NCBI RefSeq assembly: GCF_002803065.1
Contig: NZ_NNBL01000003.1
Span: 1,385,461-1,449,460 of the forward strand
Origin: Streptomyces sp. CB01635
GTDB taxonomy: Bacteria; Actinomycetota; Actinomycetes; Streptomycetales; Streptomycetaceae
Reading direction: 5' to 3'
Length of the DNA stretch: 64,000 nucleotides
The notes below the pieces were generated by a model that saw only the letters and a program-made list of their open reading frames with translations, did no database searches and was not told the DNA's origin. This document shows positions 17,731 through 27,192 of this stretch, one piece after another; the first letter of the stretch is position 1, and every line of letters begins with the position of its first letter. The position numbers were made by a program, and so were the translations under genes.

Positions 17731-18813
17731 TCACGCCGACGTGACGTGCATGCCGCCCTCGGCGAGGGTGCTGAGTGCCTCGGCGAAAAGGTCGTACGGC
17801 CGACCGCCGGGTGTGAGCATGCGCGAGAGGTGTTCGCGGGCAGTCGTCGAGTTGTGCCAGAGCAACGTGGCGGGGGAGGTGTGGCCGAAGGCGCCACGGA
17901 GGCAGTCGTCGATGGCGGCCAAGCAGGTGCCGAAGTACCCTCCCGGACCGTTGATCGCCTCACCCAGGGCGAGATAGAGGCCTGGTGCGTCGGTGACATG
18001 TCGGCCGTCGAGTTCGTAGGAGTGGCCGGCAGGCCGGTCAGGGTGTGCCCGCGGGGGTCGCTCACGGACGAGGTCGAACCAGGCCAGACGCTGGCGGGTG
18101 CCGAGTTCGGCCCAGGCGCCGGGGGTCCGCGGCGGCCCGTTCATCCATTGCTGCCAAAGGGGCCGAGCGTGTTCGGGAACAGGTCCGGGGTGTTGCCCGT
18201 CCAGTTCGAGGTCGATCAGATCCGTGCCGTGCGAGGAGGATCGCCACGCGCTGACGCTGGTCCACAACAGCCGTGTGGCGAAGGGCTCTCCGGAGTCGTC
18301 GCGTATCTCGAGAGCGGCTTCCTCCAAGGCCGCCGCTCGGCGTGTGCCCTGCGCCAGTGCCCGCCGCAGCCGGTCGCTGGGTGAGAGTCCGCGAAGGATG
18401 AGCGGGGCCGCTGCCCGCTCGGCCGGGAGGATGCGGGCGAATTCCCGGCATACACCCAGCGGTCTGTACTCGTTGTGTACACGAACGGCTTCCCGGTATC
18501 CCTCGGGCGGGCCCTCGTAGTCGTCCAGGCCGGTGAGGACAAGACTGCCCGAACCAGCGGGCCGTTCAAGGCTGTTGACGTCTTCCAGGAGCCAAGGCCC
18601 GAGGGTCTCGTCCCTCGGCACCAGCCAGACCCGGTCACCGATCCAGCCCTCTGGCTCGATCTCCTCCGGCTGCCAGCCCAACAGCTCGTACGTCTCCCGA
18701 GGCGGTTCGCCGAACAGTCCGTCAACTCCGAGGCATACGCCCCAGCTGTGGCCGCTCGCCGTATCGATCAGTGCGTACCGCGCTTGCTCACGATGGCCTC
18801 GGTTCTGATGCAC
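17731..18813 (-). CDS. Barstar-domain protein, orphan RNase-inhibitor-like
   Basis: About 360 residues. The last ~95 match the barstar family: SYELDGRHVTDAPGLYLALG, INGPGGYFGTCLAAIDDCLR (the conserved Y/F-G-x-x-x-x-A-x-D-D helix) and TLLWHNSTTAR. Barstars inhibit secreted RNases by plugging the active site. The N-terminal part (RYALIDTASGHSWGVCLGVD, then GWIGDRVWLVPRDETLGPW) has no family I recognise. GTG 18813 is chosen because AGGATT precedes it and the reading frame upstream, open to ATG 19002, looks poorly coding. No ribonuclease toxin gene is adjacent, so it may be an orphan immunity gene. Confidence 0.7.
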   Translation of the reverse strand: MHQNRGHREQARYALIDTASGHSWGVCLGVDGLFGEPPRETYELLGWQPEEIEPEGWIGDRVWLVPRDETLGPWLLEDVNSLERPAGSGSLVLTGLDDYEGPPEGYREAVRVHNEYRPLGVCREFARILPAERAAAPLILRGLSPSDRLRRALAQGTRRAAALEEAALEIRDDSGEPFATRLLWTSVSAWRSSSHGTDLIDLELDGQHPGPVPEHARPLWQQWMNGPPRTPGAWAELGTRQRLAWFDLVRERPPRAHPDRPAGHSYELDGRHVTDAPGLYLALGEAINGPGGYFGTCLAAIDDCLRGAFGHTSPATLLWHNSTTAREHLSRMLTPGGRPYDLFAEALSTLAEGGMHVTSA

Positions 18814-19035
18814 GAGGGAATCCTGCCCGGCGCGGCCGAGGAGGTGAAGCCCATTTACTGCTGGAACTCCGGAGTGCCGGTACGCGTCAGGAGTCCGCCA
18901 CCAGCAGGCGATATCCGACGTCGATGCCGTCGAGTGTGAGCCGGTCGGCGTGAAGCTGCCGACGAACCCCTCAAAGATCCGATGTGACGCGGCCATTGAC
19001 ATCGGCCCGGGCCGGGGCCAAGCTCCCCGCAACGA

Positions 19036-19051
19036 GTGTTAACGATAACAC
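19036..19051. promoter_or_regulatory. LacI-type operator before the mannoside operon
   Basis: GTGTTAACGATAACAC is a palindrome with perfect GTGTTA/TAACAC arms and a central CG, the usual form of LacI-family operators. It lies 33 bases before the start of the lipoprotein gene, and the last gene of that operon encodes a LacI regulator. Confidence 0.65.
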
Positions 19052-19083
19052 GATCTTGGTCAGCAGCCTGAGGGAGCCGCCCC

Positions 19084-20424
19084 ATGACAGGCCGTCACCC
19101 GCCCATCGGACCCGCTCGAACGTCCACCGGACGTACCTTCCCCAGCCGCCGCACGCTCCTGCGAGCCGCCGTGGCCGGCACCTCCGCCGCCGTTGCGGCG
19201 CCACTGGTCACCGCGTGCGGCACCGCCGCCGGACAGCCGCCCGGCAAGGTGGCCCTGCACGGGGACAACCCGTCATGGGCCGCTCCCCTCAAGGCGGCGG
19301 GCGAGGCGATGCGCTCGGTCGACGGCCTCGAACTCGTTCCCGAGGTCATCCCGTCCCTCGAGTCCTTCGAACAGGTCGTCAAGTCCTCGTTGCGCACCAG
19401 CAAGACACCGGACATGCTCAAGTACTGGTCCGGGTACCGCCTGCAGGATCTGGCCCGCACCGGCGGCATCGTCGATCTGTCGGACCACTGGGCGAGCGCG
19501 GCCCGCAAGGGCTGGGTCGACCCGGCGCTGCGCTCCGCGGTCAGTTACCGCGGCCGCGTCTACGGCCTTCCGATGAACCTGGCCTACTACGTCTTCTTCT
19601 ACAACCCCGAGGTCTTCCGTGCCAACGGCCTGAGGAAGCCCGAGACATGGGACGACTTCCTGCACGTCGCCGGCCGGCTCAAGCGTGCCGGCATCACGCC
19701 GCTGCACGGCACCACTGCAGGTCGGTGGCCCGCGTTCATCTGGTTCCAGGAGATCCTCAGCCGCCAGGACCCGCAGTTCTACGAGGACCTTCTCAACGGG
19801 CGGGCCCGCTACACCGATCCGCGCGCCGAACGGGCTCTGCGCACCATCGCGTCCTTCTTCGACAAGGACTGGTTCACGTCGATGGACATGGAACACGCCG
19901 CGGCCGCCGCGGGCGTTGTGCACGGCAAGGTCGGCATGCTGCCCTGCGGGAGCTGGCTCGGCGGCACCTTCGTGGGCGTCGGCGGAAAGCCCGGCAAGAA
20001 CGTCGACGCGTTCGTCCTGCCGATGCAGAACACGCGGGTCCGCCCCGCCGCCGTCTTCGAGACCAGTGCCCTGGTCTGCACGGTCAAGGGGCCCGACCGC
20101 GACGAGGCCTACCGGGCGGCCGGAGCCTGGCCGCACCCGCAGGTGATGAAGGCGTTCTCGCACACGCTGCAGGACGGCTGCCCCAACCCGACGGTGACGC
20201 CCGCCAACACGATCATCGACGGCGTGGCCACGACGGTGCGGGAGAGCAAGGCCCGCCTGCTCAATCGGTTCTGGGAGCTCGGCCCGCCCGAGCTGGTCGA
20301 GTCCACGGTCGACGACCTGGCCGGATTCCTGATCAATCCGTCCTCGTACCGGAAGGTGCTGCGGACCATGCAGGACCGGGCCGACGAGGCGTGGAAGGTG
20401 TGGAAGGAGGCGGAGGAGTCATGA
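19084..20424 (+). CDS. Sugar ABC transporter substrate-binding lipoprotein (family 1)
   Basis: A 446-residue extracellular sugar receptor. A twin-Arg-like signal (SRRTLLRAAVAGTSAAVAAP) ends in a lipobox with Cys45 (LVTACG). The family-1 solute-binding fold shows as TPDMLKYWSGYRLQDLARTG, YGLPMNLAYYVFFYNPEVF and KPETWDDFLHVAGRLK. GAGGGAG precedes ATG 19084. It is first in an operon with two permeases and an alpha-mannosidase, so the ligand is probably an alpha-manno-oligosaccharide or mannosyl glycoside. Confidence 0.92.
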   Translation: MTGRHPPIGPARTSTGRTFPSRRTLLRAAVAGTSAAVAAPLVTACGTAAGQPPGKVALHGDNPSWAAPLKAAGEAMRSVDGLELVPEVIPSLESFEQVVKSSLRTSKTPDMLKYWSGYRLQDLARTGGIVDLSDHWASAARKGWVDPALRSAVSYRGRVYGLPMNLAYYVFFYNPEVFRANGLRKPETWDDFLHVAGRLKRAGITPLHGTTAGRWPAFIWFQEILSRQDPQFYEDLLNGRARYTDPRAERALRTIASFFDKDWFTSMDMEHAAAAAGVVHGKVGMLPCGSWLGGTFVGVGGKPGKNVDAFVLPMQNTRVRPAAVFETSALVCTVKGPDRDEAYRAAGAWPHPQVMKAFSHTLQDGCPNPTVTPANTIIDGVATTVRESKARLLNRFWELGPPELVESTVDDLAGFLINPSSYRKVLRTMQDRADEAWKVWKEAEES

Positions 20425-21401
20425 CGGACGCGATGAGCACGGTCACCACGACCGAGTCGGACACGACCGTTCAGGTGCGTCGCCGCATTCCCACGCGGAC
20501 ACCCCATCAGGCGGCGGGCCGTGCGCGAGGTGCGGGCCGGATGGGGGGACCCCTCACCGGTCTTCCCTGGGCGCTGCCCGCACTGCTCCTCGTCGGGGTG
20601 CTGCTCGTGTACCCGTTCTTCCGCAGCGTCTACGGCAGCCTTTTCGAGGACAACGGTTTCACCAGCCACTACACGGGCCTCGACAACTACGTACGGCTCG
20701 CCGAGGATCCGATCTTCGGCCGGTCGCTGCTGAACACGGTGATGTGGGTGGCGGGCACGCTCCTGCTGCCCGTCGCGGCCGGTCTCGCCATCGCCGTGGC
20801 GACGCACCGGATGCGCTTCGGACGGATCGCGCAGCTGGTCGTCGTGCTGCCGTGTGCGATCTCGGGTGCCGCGACCGCCGTGCTGTGGAAGTTCATCCTC
20901 ACCTCCGAGGGTTCGCTCAATCAGGTGCTGCAGGGCCTCGGCCTGGGCTCGCTCGTGCGGCCCTGGTTGCTCGAATGGCCGCAGAACACCCTCGCGATGA
21001 TCGTTGCCGGCACCTGGCAGGCCACCGGACTGAACGTCGTCCTGTTCGCCATCGGTCTCAGTGCCATCCCGCGGGAGACCGTCGAGGCGGCCGAGCTGGA
21101 CGGCGCGACCGGATGGCGGATGTTCCGCTACATCACGCTGCCTCAACTGCGCTCCGTGAGCGTGGTGGTGATCGGCATGGCCATCGTCAACAGCCTCAAG
21201 GCCTTCGACATGATCTGGGTTCTCACCCAGGGCGGCCCCGCCCGCTCCTCCGAGACCCTGGCCCTGACCATGTACCGCGAGTCCTTCCGGCTCTTCCACG
21301 TCGGGTACGGCTCCGCCGTCGCCCTCGTCCTGTCCGTCATCGTCGTCGCGTCCTCATGGATGTATCTGCGCCGGCAGATGCCCGAGACGTCCCCGCGCTG
21401 A
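20421..21401 (+). CDS. Sugar ABC transporter permease (MalF/UgpA-like)
   Basis: A 326-residue permease with a cytoplasmic N-terminal tail of about 45 residues and six membrane helices (ALPALLLVGVLLVYPFF; IAQLVVVLPCAISGAATAVL). The EAA loop is PRETVEAAELDGATGWRMFR at about residues 214-233. Its ATG overlaps the stop of the receptor gene (ATGA). It pairs with the permease at 21432. Confidence 0.92.
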   Translation: MTDAMSTVTTTESDTTVQVRRRIPTRTPHQAAGRARGAGRMGGPLTGLPWALPALLLVGVLLVYPFFRSVYGSLFEDNGFTSHYTGLDNYVRLAEDPIFGRSLLNTVMWVAGTLLLPVAAGLAIAVATHRMRFGRIAQLVVVLPCAISGAATAVLWKFILTSEGSLNQVLQGLGLGSLVRPWLLEWPQNTLAMIVAGTWQATGLNVVLFAIGLSAIPRETVEAAELDGATGWRMFRYITLPQLRSVSVVVIGMAIVNSLKAFDMIWVLTQGGPARSSETLALTMYRESFRLFHVGYGSAVALVLSVIVVASSWMYLRRQMPETSPR

Positions 21402-21431
21402 TCCGAGCCGCTCGACAAGGAGTGACATCCC

Positions 21432-22244
21432 GTGGGAAGGACCTTCCGCAATCTCTTCGTCGCCGGCTGTGTGGTGCTCTGGCTGATCCCCATGTACCTG
21501 CTGGTCGTCAACGCGCTGACGCCGGTCGCCGAGTACGCCGGCCAACCCGACTGGGCCCCGCAGGGCTTCGCCCTGTGGGACAACCTCTCGACCGCCTGGA
21601 GTCAGGCGGGCATCGGCGACAGCTTCCTCAACTCACTGGCGTACGCCGTGGTGTGCGGCGCCGCCGCCGTGATCGTCGCCGCCATGGCCGCCTTCGCCGT
21701 GGTCGTGCTGCCCATCCCCAAGCCCGCGTTCTGGTTCTGGCTCATCTACTCCGGGACTCTCTTCCCGCTGCAGATGTTCCTGGCGCCGCTGTTCGGCATG
21801 TACGCCGACGGCAATCTCTACGACACCCGGCTCGGCCTGATGCTCGTGTACGCGGCCTGGGCCGTCCCGTTCGCCTTCTTCCTCGTCCGCAACCAGATGA
21901 CCACGATGCCGCCGGAGATCACCGAGGCAGCAATGATCGACGGTGCCTCGTTCCGGCGCATCTTCTGGCGCATCCATGTGCCGTTGATGGGCTCCAGCCT
22001 GGGGGCCGCGTTCATCTTCCAGTTCACCGCCGTCTGGAACGACCTGCTGTTCGGCATCACACTGAGCCGCAGCCCCGACATCCAGCCGGTGATGGCGGCC
22101 CTCACCTCGCTCAACAACGCCTACGCCTCCTCGGGCCCGCCCGTCATCCTGGCCGGCGCGCTGATCGTCTCGCTGCCCACGCTCGTCGTCTTCCTGACGT
22201 TCCGGGGCCTGTTCCTGCGTGGCGTCACCGCGAGCGCACGCTGA
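21432..22244 (+). CDS. Sugar ABC transporter permease (MalG/UgpE-like)
   Basis: A 270-residue permease with six helices and the EAA loop PPEITEAAMIDGASFRRIFW at about 160-179. The start at 21432 is GTG, preceded by AAGGAG. No ATP-binding gene follows in the operon, so an ATPase encoded elsewhere must energise the transporter; in Streptomyces MsiK does this for several sugar importers. Confidence 0.92.
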   Translation: MGRTFRNLFVAGCVVLWLIPMYLLVVNALTPVAEYAGQPDWAPQGFALWDNLSTAWSQAGIGDSFLNSLAYAVVCGAAAVIVAAMAAFAVVVLPIPKPAFWFWLIYSGTLFPLQMFLAPLFGMYADGNLYDTRLGLMLVYAAWAVPFAFFLVRNQMTTMPPEITEAAMIDGASFRRIFWRIHVPLMGSSLGAAFIFQFTAVWNDLLFGITLSRSPDIQPVMAALTSLNNAYASSGPPVILAGALIVSLPTLVVFLTFRGLFLRGVTASAR

Positions 22245-22294
22245 GCCCAAGCCTTTCAACCCGACCTGCTCTCACCTGATTTGGAGATGTCCGC

Positions 22295-25200
22295 ATGACC
22301 ACACGGGCCCTCGTCCGTACCACCGACTGGGACAACGACCGGATTCGCGAGAGCCTGCGCGGCTCCGTCGTCAGCGCGGAAGGCAGCCTGGGCGAGAGCG
22401 CGCTGCGGCTGACCACCGAGCCGCTGATGCGCCGGGCTGAGGGGGGCGGCCTGCTGCAGTCCCTCCGGGTGGAGGCGGTGAACGGCTCCTCGATACCGGC
22501 CGACCTCGCCGTGCGCACCACCTCCGGGGCGCTGCTGCCCGCCGAGCGCATCCCCGGGCCGAGCGGCTCCGTCCGGCTGCTGCTGCCCGCCGTCGACACG
22601 GCGCAGCGGGTCACGCTGACCCTGCCGGAAGGGGCGGGCGGCGACGGGATCGACGTGACGCTCACCCCGCAGCGCCAGTGGACCATCCACCTGGTGCACC
22701 ACTCGCACCTGGACATCGGCTACACCGACCCGCAGGGGCGGGTGCTCGCCGAACACCTCTCGTTCCTCGACTCGTGCCTGGAGCTCACCCAGGCCACCGA
22801 CGACTGGGCGCCCGAGTCGCAGTTCCGCTGGTGCGTCGAGTCCCTGTGGTCCTTCAAGCAGTGGGCGGACGCACGCCCGGCGGAACAGGTGGAGGAGTTC
22901 GTTCAGCGGGTGCGCGAAGGCCGGATCGAACTCACGGCGATGCCGTTCAACCTCCACACCGAGACCTGCTCCACCGACGAGCTGCACGAACTGCTGCGCC
23001 TGGCCCATGACGTGCGCGAGCAGTACGGCATCCCCTTCACCTCTGCCATGCAGACCGATGTGCCCGGTTCCGTCGTGGGTCTCGTCGACGCGCTCAGCTC
23101 GGCAGGCATCAAGTACCTGTCCGTGGCGCACAATTGGGCCGGACGGTCGGTACCGCACCTGGTGGGCGGGGAGAAGCTGCCCCGCCTCTTCCGCTGGCGT
23201 GCGCCCAGCGGGAACAGCCTGCTCGTCTGGGTCACCGACACGCCGCACGGCCTGGCCTACATGGAGGGCCCGCTGCTCGGCTTCGACACCGACTACTCCA
23301 GCGTCGACGACCTGCTCCCGGCCTACCTGACCTCACTCGCCACGAACCCCTACCCTTACCGCGGCGGGGTCTTCGGCTGGACCATGGACCAGGAGGAGAT
23401 CAAGCGCGAGCCCTACCCGTGGGACGTGCTGCACCTGCGCGTGCAGGGCAAGTTCGGTGACAACGCCCCGCCGCGACGGATCATCGCCGACACGGTGCGC
23501 CGCTGGAACGAGACCTGGGCCTACCCGCAGCTGCGGCTCTCGCGCAACGAGGACTTCTTCACCGATGCCGAGTCCCGGCTCGGCGACCGGATCCGCAGCT
23601 TCGAAGGCGACTGGACCGACTGGTGGGTGGACGGCGTGGGCTCCGGAGCCCATCCGTTGTCCCTGGCCCGTACCGCACAGGCCGTCGTCGCCGACGCGCA
23701 GACCCTCGGCACCTTCGCGGGCGTCCTCGACGCCTCAGGTGCAGCAGATGACACCCGCGACGCGGCCGGCGTGTACGAGGCCGTGTCGCTGTTCGACGAG
23801 CACACCTGGGGCGCCGGAGACCCCTGGACGCACGGCCACGACCACGGCCACTCCGGAGAGCAGCAGTGGCACTGGAAGTACGGGCAGGCCTTGCGCGCCC
23901 ACGACGACGGACAGTCGCTCCTGAACCGGGCGGGCGCCCGTCTGGGCCAGCGCCTTTCCCGTCCCGCCGACGCCCCGGCCTCGTACCACGTGGTCAACAC
24001 CTGCTCCTGGCCGCGCACCGACGTCGCGCAGATCTTCCTCCCGGAATCCAGTGTCCCGCTGGAACGGTCCGTGGCCGTGCACGACGCCCGTACCGGCGAG
24101 CGCCTGCGGCACGAGGAGCGCCCGCAGATCAACGACACCCACCGAGACGCCGGCCGCTTCCTGCTGGTCCGCGTCGACGACGTGCCGCCCGCCGGTTCCG
24201 TCCGCCTGGACGTGCGCACCGTCGACGACCAGGGTGCGAGCGCGGGGGAGGACAGTTCGGTCAAGGCCGCCACCGGCTGGAACCCGACCGGTGGTTCCGA
24301 GCGTGAGGACCCGGCTCGCAGCGCCGCCGCGGCCCACGCGCACCCCGATCCGCTGCTCCTGGAGAACGAACACCTCGCTGTTCGGGTCGACCTGGCCGGT
24401 GCGTGTATCGCCTCCGTCGTGGACAAGGCGAGCGGGCGCGAACTGGTCCGCGCGGACGCCATCACCGGCTTCAACGCCTACATCCACGACAGCTACACCA
24501 CCGCGGGCGGCTTCAACCACAACTCCAGCCGCACCACCGCCTCCGACCGCCTCGAACACCTGGGCAGCCGTTCCGTCGCCCCGCCCGCCGCGCTCATCGC
24601 CCGCCACTCCACGGCCACCGCCGAGACACTCACCTACGAGACGCGCCCGCCGGGCGCCAACCGGGTGCGCACCACCCTCACCCTGCCGCACGGTGTCGGC
24701 CGCCTCGACATCGAGAACCAGGTCGACAAGGACTCCACTCTCGGCAAGGAGAGCGCCTACTTCGCCTTTCCCTTCGCCTTCGAGACGCCCACGGTGCGCA
24801 TGGAGGCCTCCGGCGGCGCGACCGGCACCGGACTGCCGGTCATCCCCGGCTCGGCGCTGCACATGCGGGCCGTGCGCCGCTGGATCACTCTGCAGGAGGG
24901 CGAGCTCGCCGTCGCCTGGGCCACGCAGGACGCGCCCCTCGTGCAGTTCGGCAACATCGCCCTGCCGTACGCGCCGTTCCCGAAGACCATGGGCCACGAC
25001 GAGCCGGCGACCGTCTACTCCTGGATCCACAACAACCTCTGGGACACCAACTTCCCCAGTGAGCAGGCCTTCGAGTTCACCTTCCGCTACAGCCTCTCCA
25101 GCACGCGCAGTGCCGATGCCGCCGGGCTCGGCCCGCGCACCGCGGCCGGCCTCTCGCGTCCGCTGCACGCCGTACGGGCCCGCGGACCGGTGTCCGACGA

Positions 25201-25474
25201 GGCGGCGGACCGGCTGGGTTTCGTGACGGTGGGCGACCCGCGTGTACGTCTCGTCGGAGCCACCACCCCCGACGCGGACGGAGCCGTGCTGCTGCGCCTG
25301 CAGTCCTTCGCCGAGGAACCCGTCGCGTGCCCGGTGCGCGCACTCTTCCCGGTCTCCGGGGCCCGAAGCGCCGACTACCACGGCCGGGCCGCAGACGAAC
25401 TGACCGTCCGGGACGGCGAGGTCACCGTCGACCTGCCCGCCCTCGGTACGACCGCGGTGCTCTTCCGCCGCTGA
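22295..25474 (+). CDS. GH38-type alpha-mannosidase, cytoplasmic
   Basis: A 1059-residue glycoside hydrolase. The metal-binding HSHLDIGYTD motif (His138, Asp140) corresponds to the HxD zinc ligands of GH38, and Asp255 in AMQTDVPGSV corresponds to the catalytic nucleophile. FRWCVESLWSFKQW and SLFDEHTWGAGDPW are further family landmarks; the C-terminal beta domain begins near residue 560. About 120 residues precede the catalytic domain. No signal peptide is seen, so it acts on imported substrate. The sequence belongs to the more divergent HSHLDIGYT subgroup rather than to the classical eukaryote-like GH38 enzymes, so linkage preference is uncertain. Context with ROK kinase and phosphomannose-isomerase-like genes supports mannose release. 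Confidence 0.87.
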   Translation: MTTRALVRTTDWDNDRIRESLRGSVVSAEGSLGESALRLTTEPLMRRAEGGGLLQSLRVEAVNGSSIPADLAVRTTSGALLPAERIPGPSGSVRLLLPAVDTAQRVTLTLPEGAGGDGIDVTLTPQRQWTIHLVHHSHLDIGYTDPQGRVLAEHLSFLDSCLELTQATDDWAPESQFRWCVESLWSFKQWADARPAEQVEEFVQRVREGRIELTAMPFNLHTETCSTDELHELLRLAHDVREQYGIPFTSAMQTDVPGSVVGLVDALSSAGIKYLSVAHNWAGRSVPHLVGGEKLPRLFRWRAPSGNSLLVWVTDTPHGLAYMEGPLLGFDTDYSSVDDLLPAYLTSLATNPYPYRGGVFGWTMDQEEIKREPYPWDVLHLRVQGKFGDNAPPRRIIADTVRRWNETWAYPQLRLSRNEDFFTDAESRLGDRIRSFEGDWTDWWVDGVGSGAHPLSLARTAQAVVADAQTLGTFAGVLDASGAADDTRDAAGVYEAVSLFDEHTWGAGDPWTHGHDHGHSGEQQWHWKYGQALRAHDDGQSLLNRAGARLGQRLSRPADAPASYHVVNTCSWPRTDVAQIFLPESSVPLERSVAVHDARTGERLRHEERPQINDTHRDAGRFLLVRVDDVPPAGSVRLDVRTVDDQGASAGEDSSVKAATGWNPTGGSEREDPARSAAAAHAHPDPLLLENEHLAVRVDLAGACIASVVDKASGRELVRADAITGFNAYIHDSYTTAGGFNHNSSRTTASDRLEHLGSRSVAPPAALIARHSTATAETLTYETRPPGANRVRTTLTLPHGVGRLDIENQVDKDSTLGKESAYFAFPFAFETPTVRMEASGGATGTGLPVIPGSALHMRAVRRWITLQEGELAVAWATQDAPLVQFGNIALPYAPFPKTMGHDEPATVYSWIHNNLWDTNFPSEQAFEFTFRYSLSSTRSADAAGLGPRTAAGLSRPLHAVRARGPVSDEAADRLGFVTVGDPRVRLVGATTPDADGAVLLRLQSFAEEPVACPVRALFPVSGARSADYHGRAADELTVRDGEVTVDLPALGTTAVLFRR

Positions 25475-25497
25475 CACCCATGCCCGAAGGAGACTTT

Positions 25498-27192
25498 GTG
25501 TACCGGCTCGACCCGCGATACGCCCCCGCTCCGCAGGCCGTTCTGAGCACCGGCTGGCAGGCGGTGGCCGCTCAACTCCCCACAGGCCCGGCGGTCTTGG
25601 CCGTGGAGGGATCGCCGTCCGTCGACTGGGACGCGCTCGGCGAACAGCTACGCAGTGAACTCGCCGCCCGCGGCATTCCGGTTGCTCTGCTCGACGTACG
25701 CGCCCACTACGCACCACCCGCCGAGATCCGTAAGCGCACCGAGCGGCCGGAGGACGAGGAAGACCCCTACTTCCGCAAACTCGCCGACAACCCTCTCGAC
25801 GATCTCTTCGACACACTCCCCACACCGACCCCGCCGGACGAGGGACTGCTCATCGTCCACGGGCCCGGCGCCGCACTCGTCGACCACGACCTGCTCTGGT
25901 ACGCCGACGTGCCCAAGCGGTACGCGGAGGCGGCCGCGGTCGCGGGCGCCGGTGGAGTGAACCTCGGCCTTCCGGGCGAGAAGCCCGACCTCCAGCGGCT
26001 GTTCTACAGCGACTGGCCGATGCTCGACCGGCAGCGTGACGCGCTGGCCCACCGGCTCGACGGCTGGCTCGACGTGCAGAACCCCGAACACCCGGTGTCG
26101 CTCGACGGTCCCGGTCTCCGGGCCACGTACGCCGCTCTCGCGAGCAGGCCGGTGCGAACCCGACCCTACTTCAACTCCACTCCATGGGGTGGGCATTGGG
26201 CCCAGCGCACGCTCGGCATCAACCCCGACGCGCGCAACACAGCCCTCGGCTACGAGCTGATCGCGCCCGAGGCGGGGATTCTCGTCGGCACCGGGCCGCT
26301 GGCCCAGGCCGAGGTGCCGTTCCAGCTCATGTGCGCCCTGGAGCCGGACCGCGTCCTCGGCCAGGAGGTCCACACCCGCTTCGGCACATCGTTCCCCCTG
26401 CGGTTCGACTACCTCGACACCGTCGGCGGCGGCAACCTCTCGCTGCACTGCCACCCCAAAGAGCCGTACATGCGCGAACGGTTCGGCTGGCCGTACACCC
26501 AGCACGAGACGTACTACATGACGCTCGGCAGCCCCGACACCAAGGTGTTCCTCGGCTTGCGCGAGGACGCCGACGTCGAGGCCTTCCGCGGACAGGTGCG
26601 GCAAGCCGCCACGGACGGCACACCCCTCGAGGTGGAGGACCACGTCCTGACGTTCCCCGCCGAACAGGGCCAACTGTTCATGATCCCCGCCGGCACGCCG
26701 CACGCCAGCGGGGCCGGCAACCTCGTCCTGGAGATCAGCGCCACGCCCTACCTGTACAGCCTGCGGTTCTACGACTGGCTGCGACCCGACGCCGACGGCA
26801 ACCCGCGCCCGCTGCCCTACGAGCACGGCTTCGCCAACCTGGAGACCGGACGGCGCGGCGACGCGGTCGCCCGCGACCTGGTCCAGCAGCCGCGCACCCT
26901 GCGCACCGGAGCGGGCTGGCGAGAAGAGGTCATCGGCGCACTGGAGGAGATGTTCTACGAGGTCAGGAGGTATGTGCTCGACGCCGGGGCCGAAGCCGAT
27001 GACGACACCGCGGGACGGTTCCACATCCTGAACGTGGTCGAGGGCGAGGGCGTGAGCGTGCACACCGCGGCGGGCGACCGGCACGAGCTGGCGTACGCGG
27101 AGACGCTCACCGTTCCGGCTGCCGTGGGCCGGTACTCCGTGCGCGCGGCGAACGGGGGACCGGTCCGGGTCGTGAAGGCCCTCGTCCGTTGA
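25498..27192 (+). CDS. Class I mannose-6-phosphate isomerase-like protein with degenerate N-terminal kinase-like domain
   Basis: A 564-residue protein. The C-terminal two-thirds is a double cupin of the type I phosphomannose isomerase: metal ligands appear in LSLHCHPKEPYM (His-x-His), HETYYMTLGSP (Glu) and IPAGTPHASGAGN (His). The first ~190 residues resemble a uridine-kinase-like domain: AVLAVEGSPSVDWDALGEQL stands where a P-loop would be but the GxxGxGK(S/T) residues are absent, and GLLIVHGPGAALVDHDLLWY matches the strand that follows. This domain is probably not a kinase. GTG 25498 is preferred because GAAGGAG precedes it; ATG 25480 is in frame. Expected reaction: mannose 6-phosphate to fructose 6-phosphate. 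It overlaps the ROK gene by four bases. Confidence 0.82.
   Translation: MYRLDPRYAPAPQAVLSTGWQAVAAQLPTGPAVLAVEGSPSVDWDALGEQLRSELAARGIPVALLDVRAHYAPPAEIRKRTERPEDEEDPYFRKLADNPLDDLFDTLPTPTPPDEGLLIVHGPGAALVDHDLLWYADVPKRYAEAAAVAGAGGVNLGLPGEKPDLQRLFYSDWPMLDRQRDALAHRLDGWLDVQNPEHPVSLDGPGLRATYAALASRPVRTRPYFNSTPWGGHWAQRTLGINPDARNTALGYELIAPEAGILVGTGPLAQAEVPFQLMCALEPDRVLGQEVHTRFGTSFPLRFDYLDTVGGGNLSLHCHPKEPYMRERFGWPYTQHETYYMTLGSPDTKVFLGLREDADVEAFRGQVRQAATDGTPLEVEDHVLTFPAEQGQLFMIPAGTPHASGAGNLVLEISATPYLYSLRFYDWLRPDADGNPRPLPYEHGFANLETGRRGDAVARDLVQQPRTLRTGAGWREEVIGALEEMFYEVRRYVLDAGAEADDDTAGRFHILNVVEGEGVSVHTAAGDRHELAYAETLTVPAAVGRYSVRAANGGPVRVVKALVR

Noticed and set aside
23735..25825. A 696-codon frame antisense to the GH38 gene
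   Set aside because: Shadow of the mannosidase; Gly/Arg/Val-rich without motifs.
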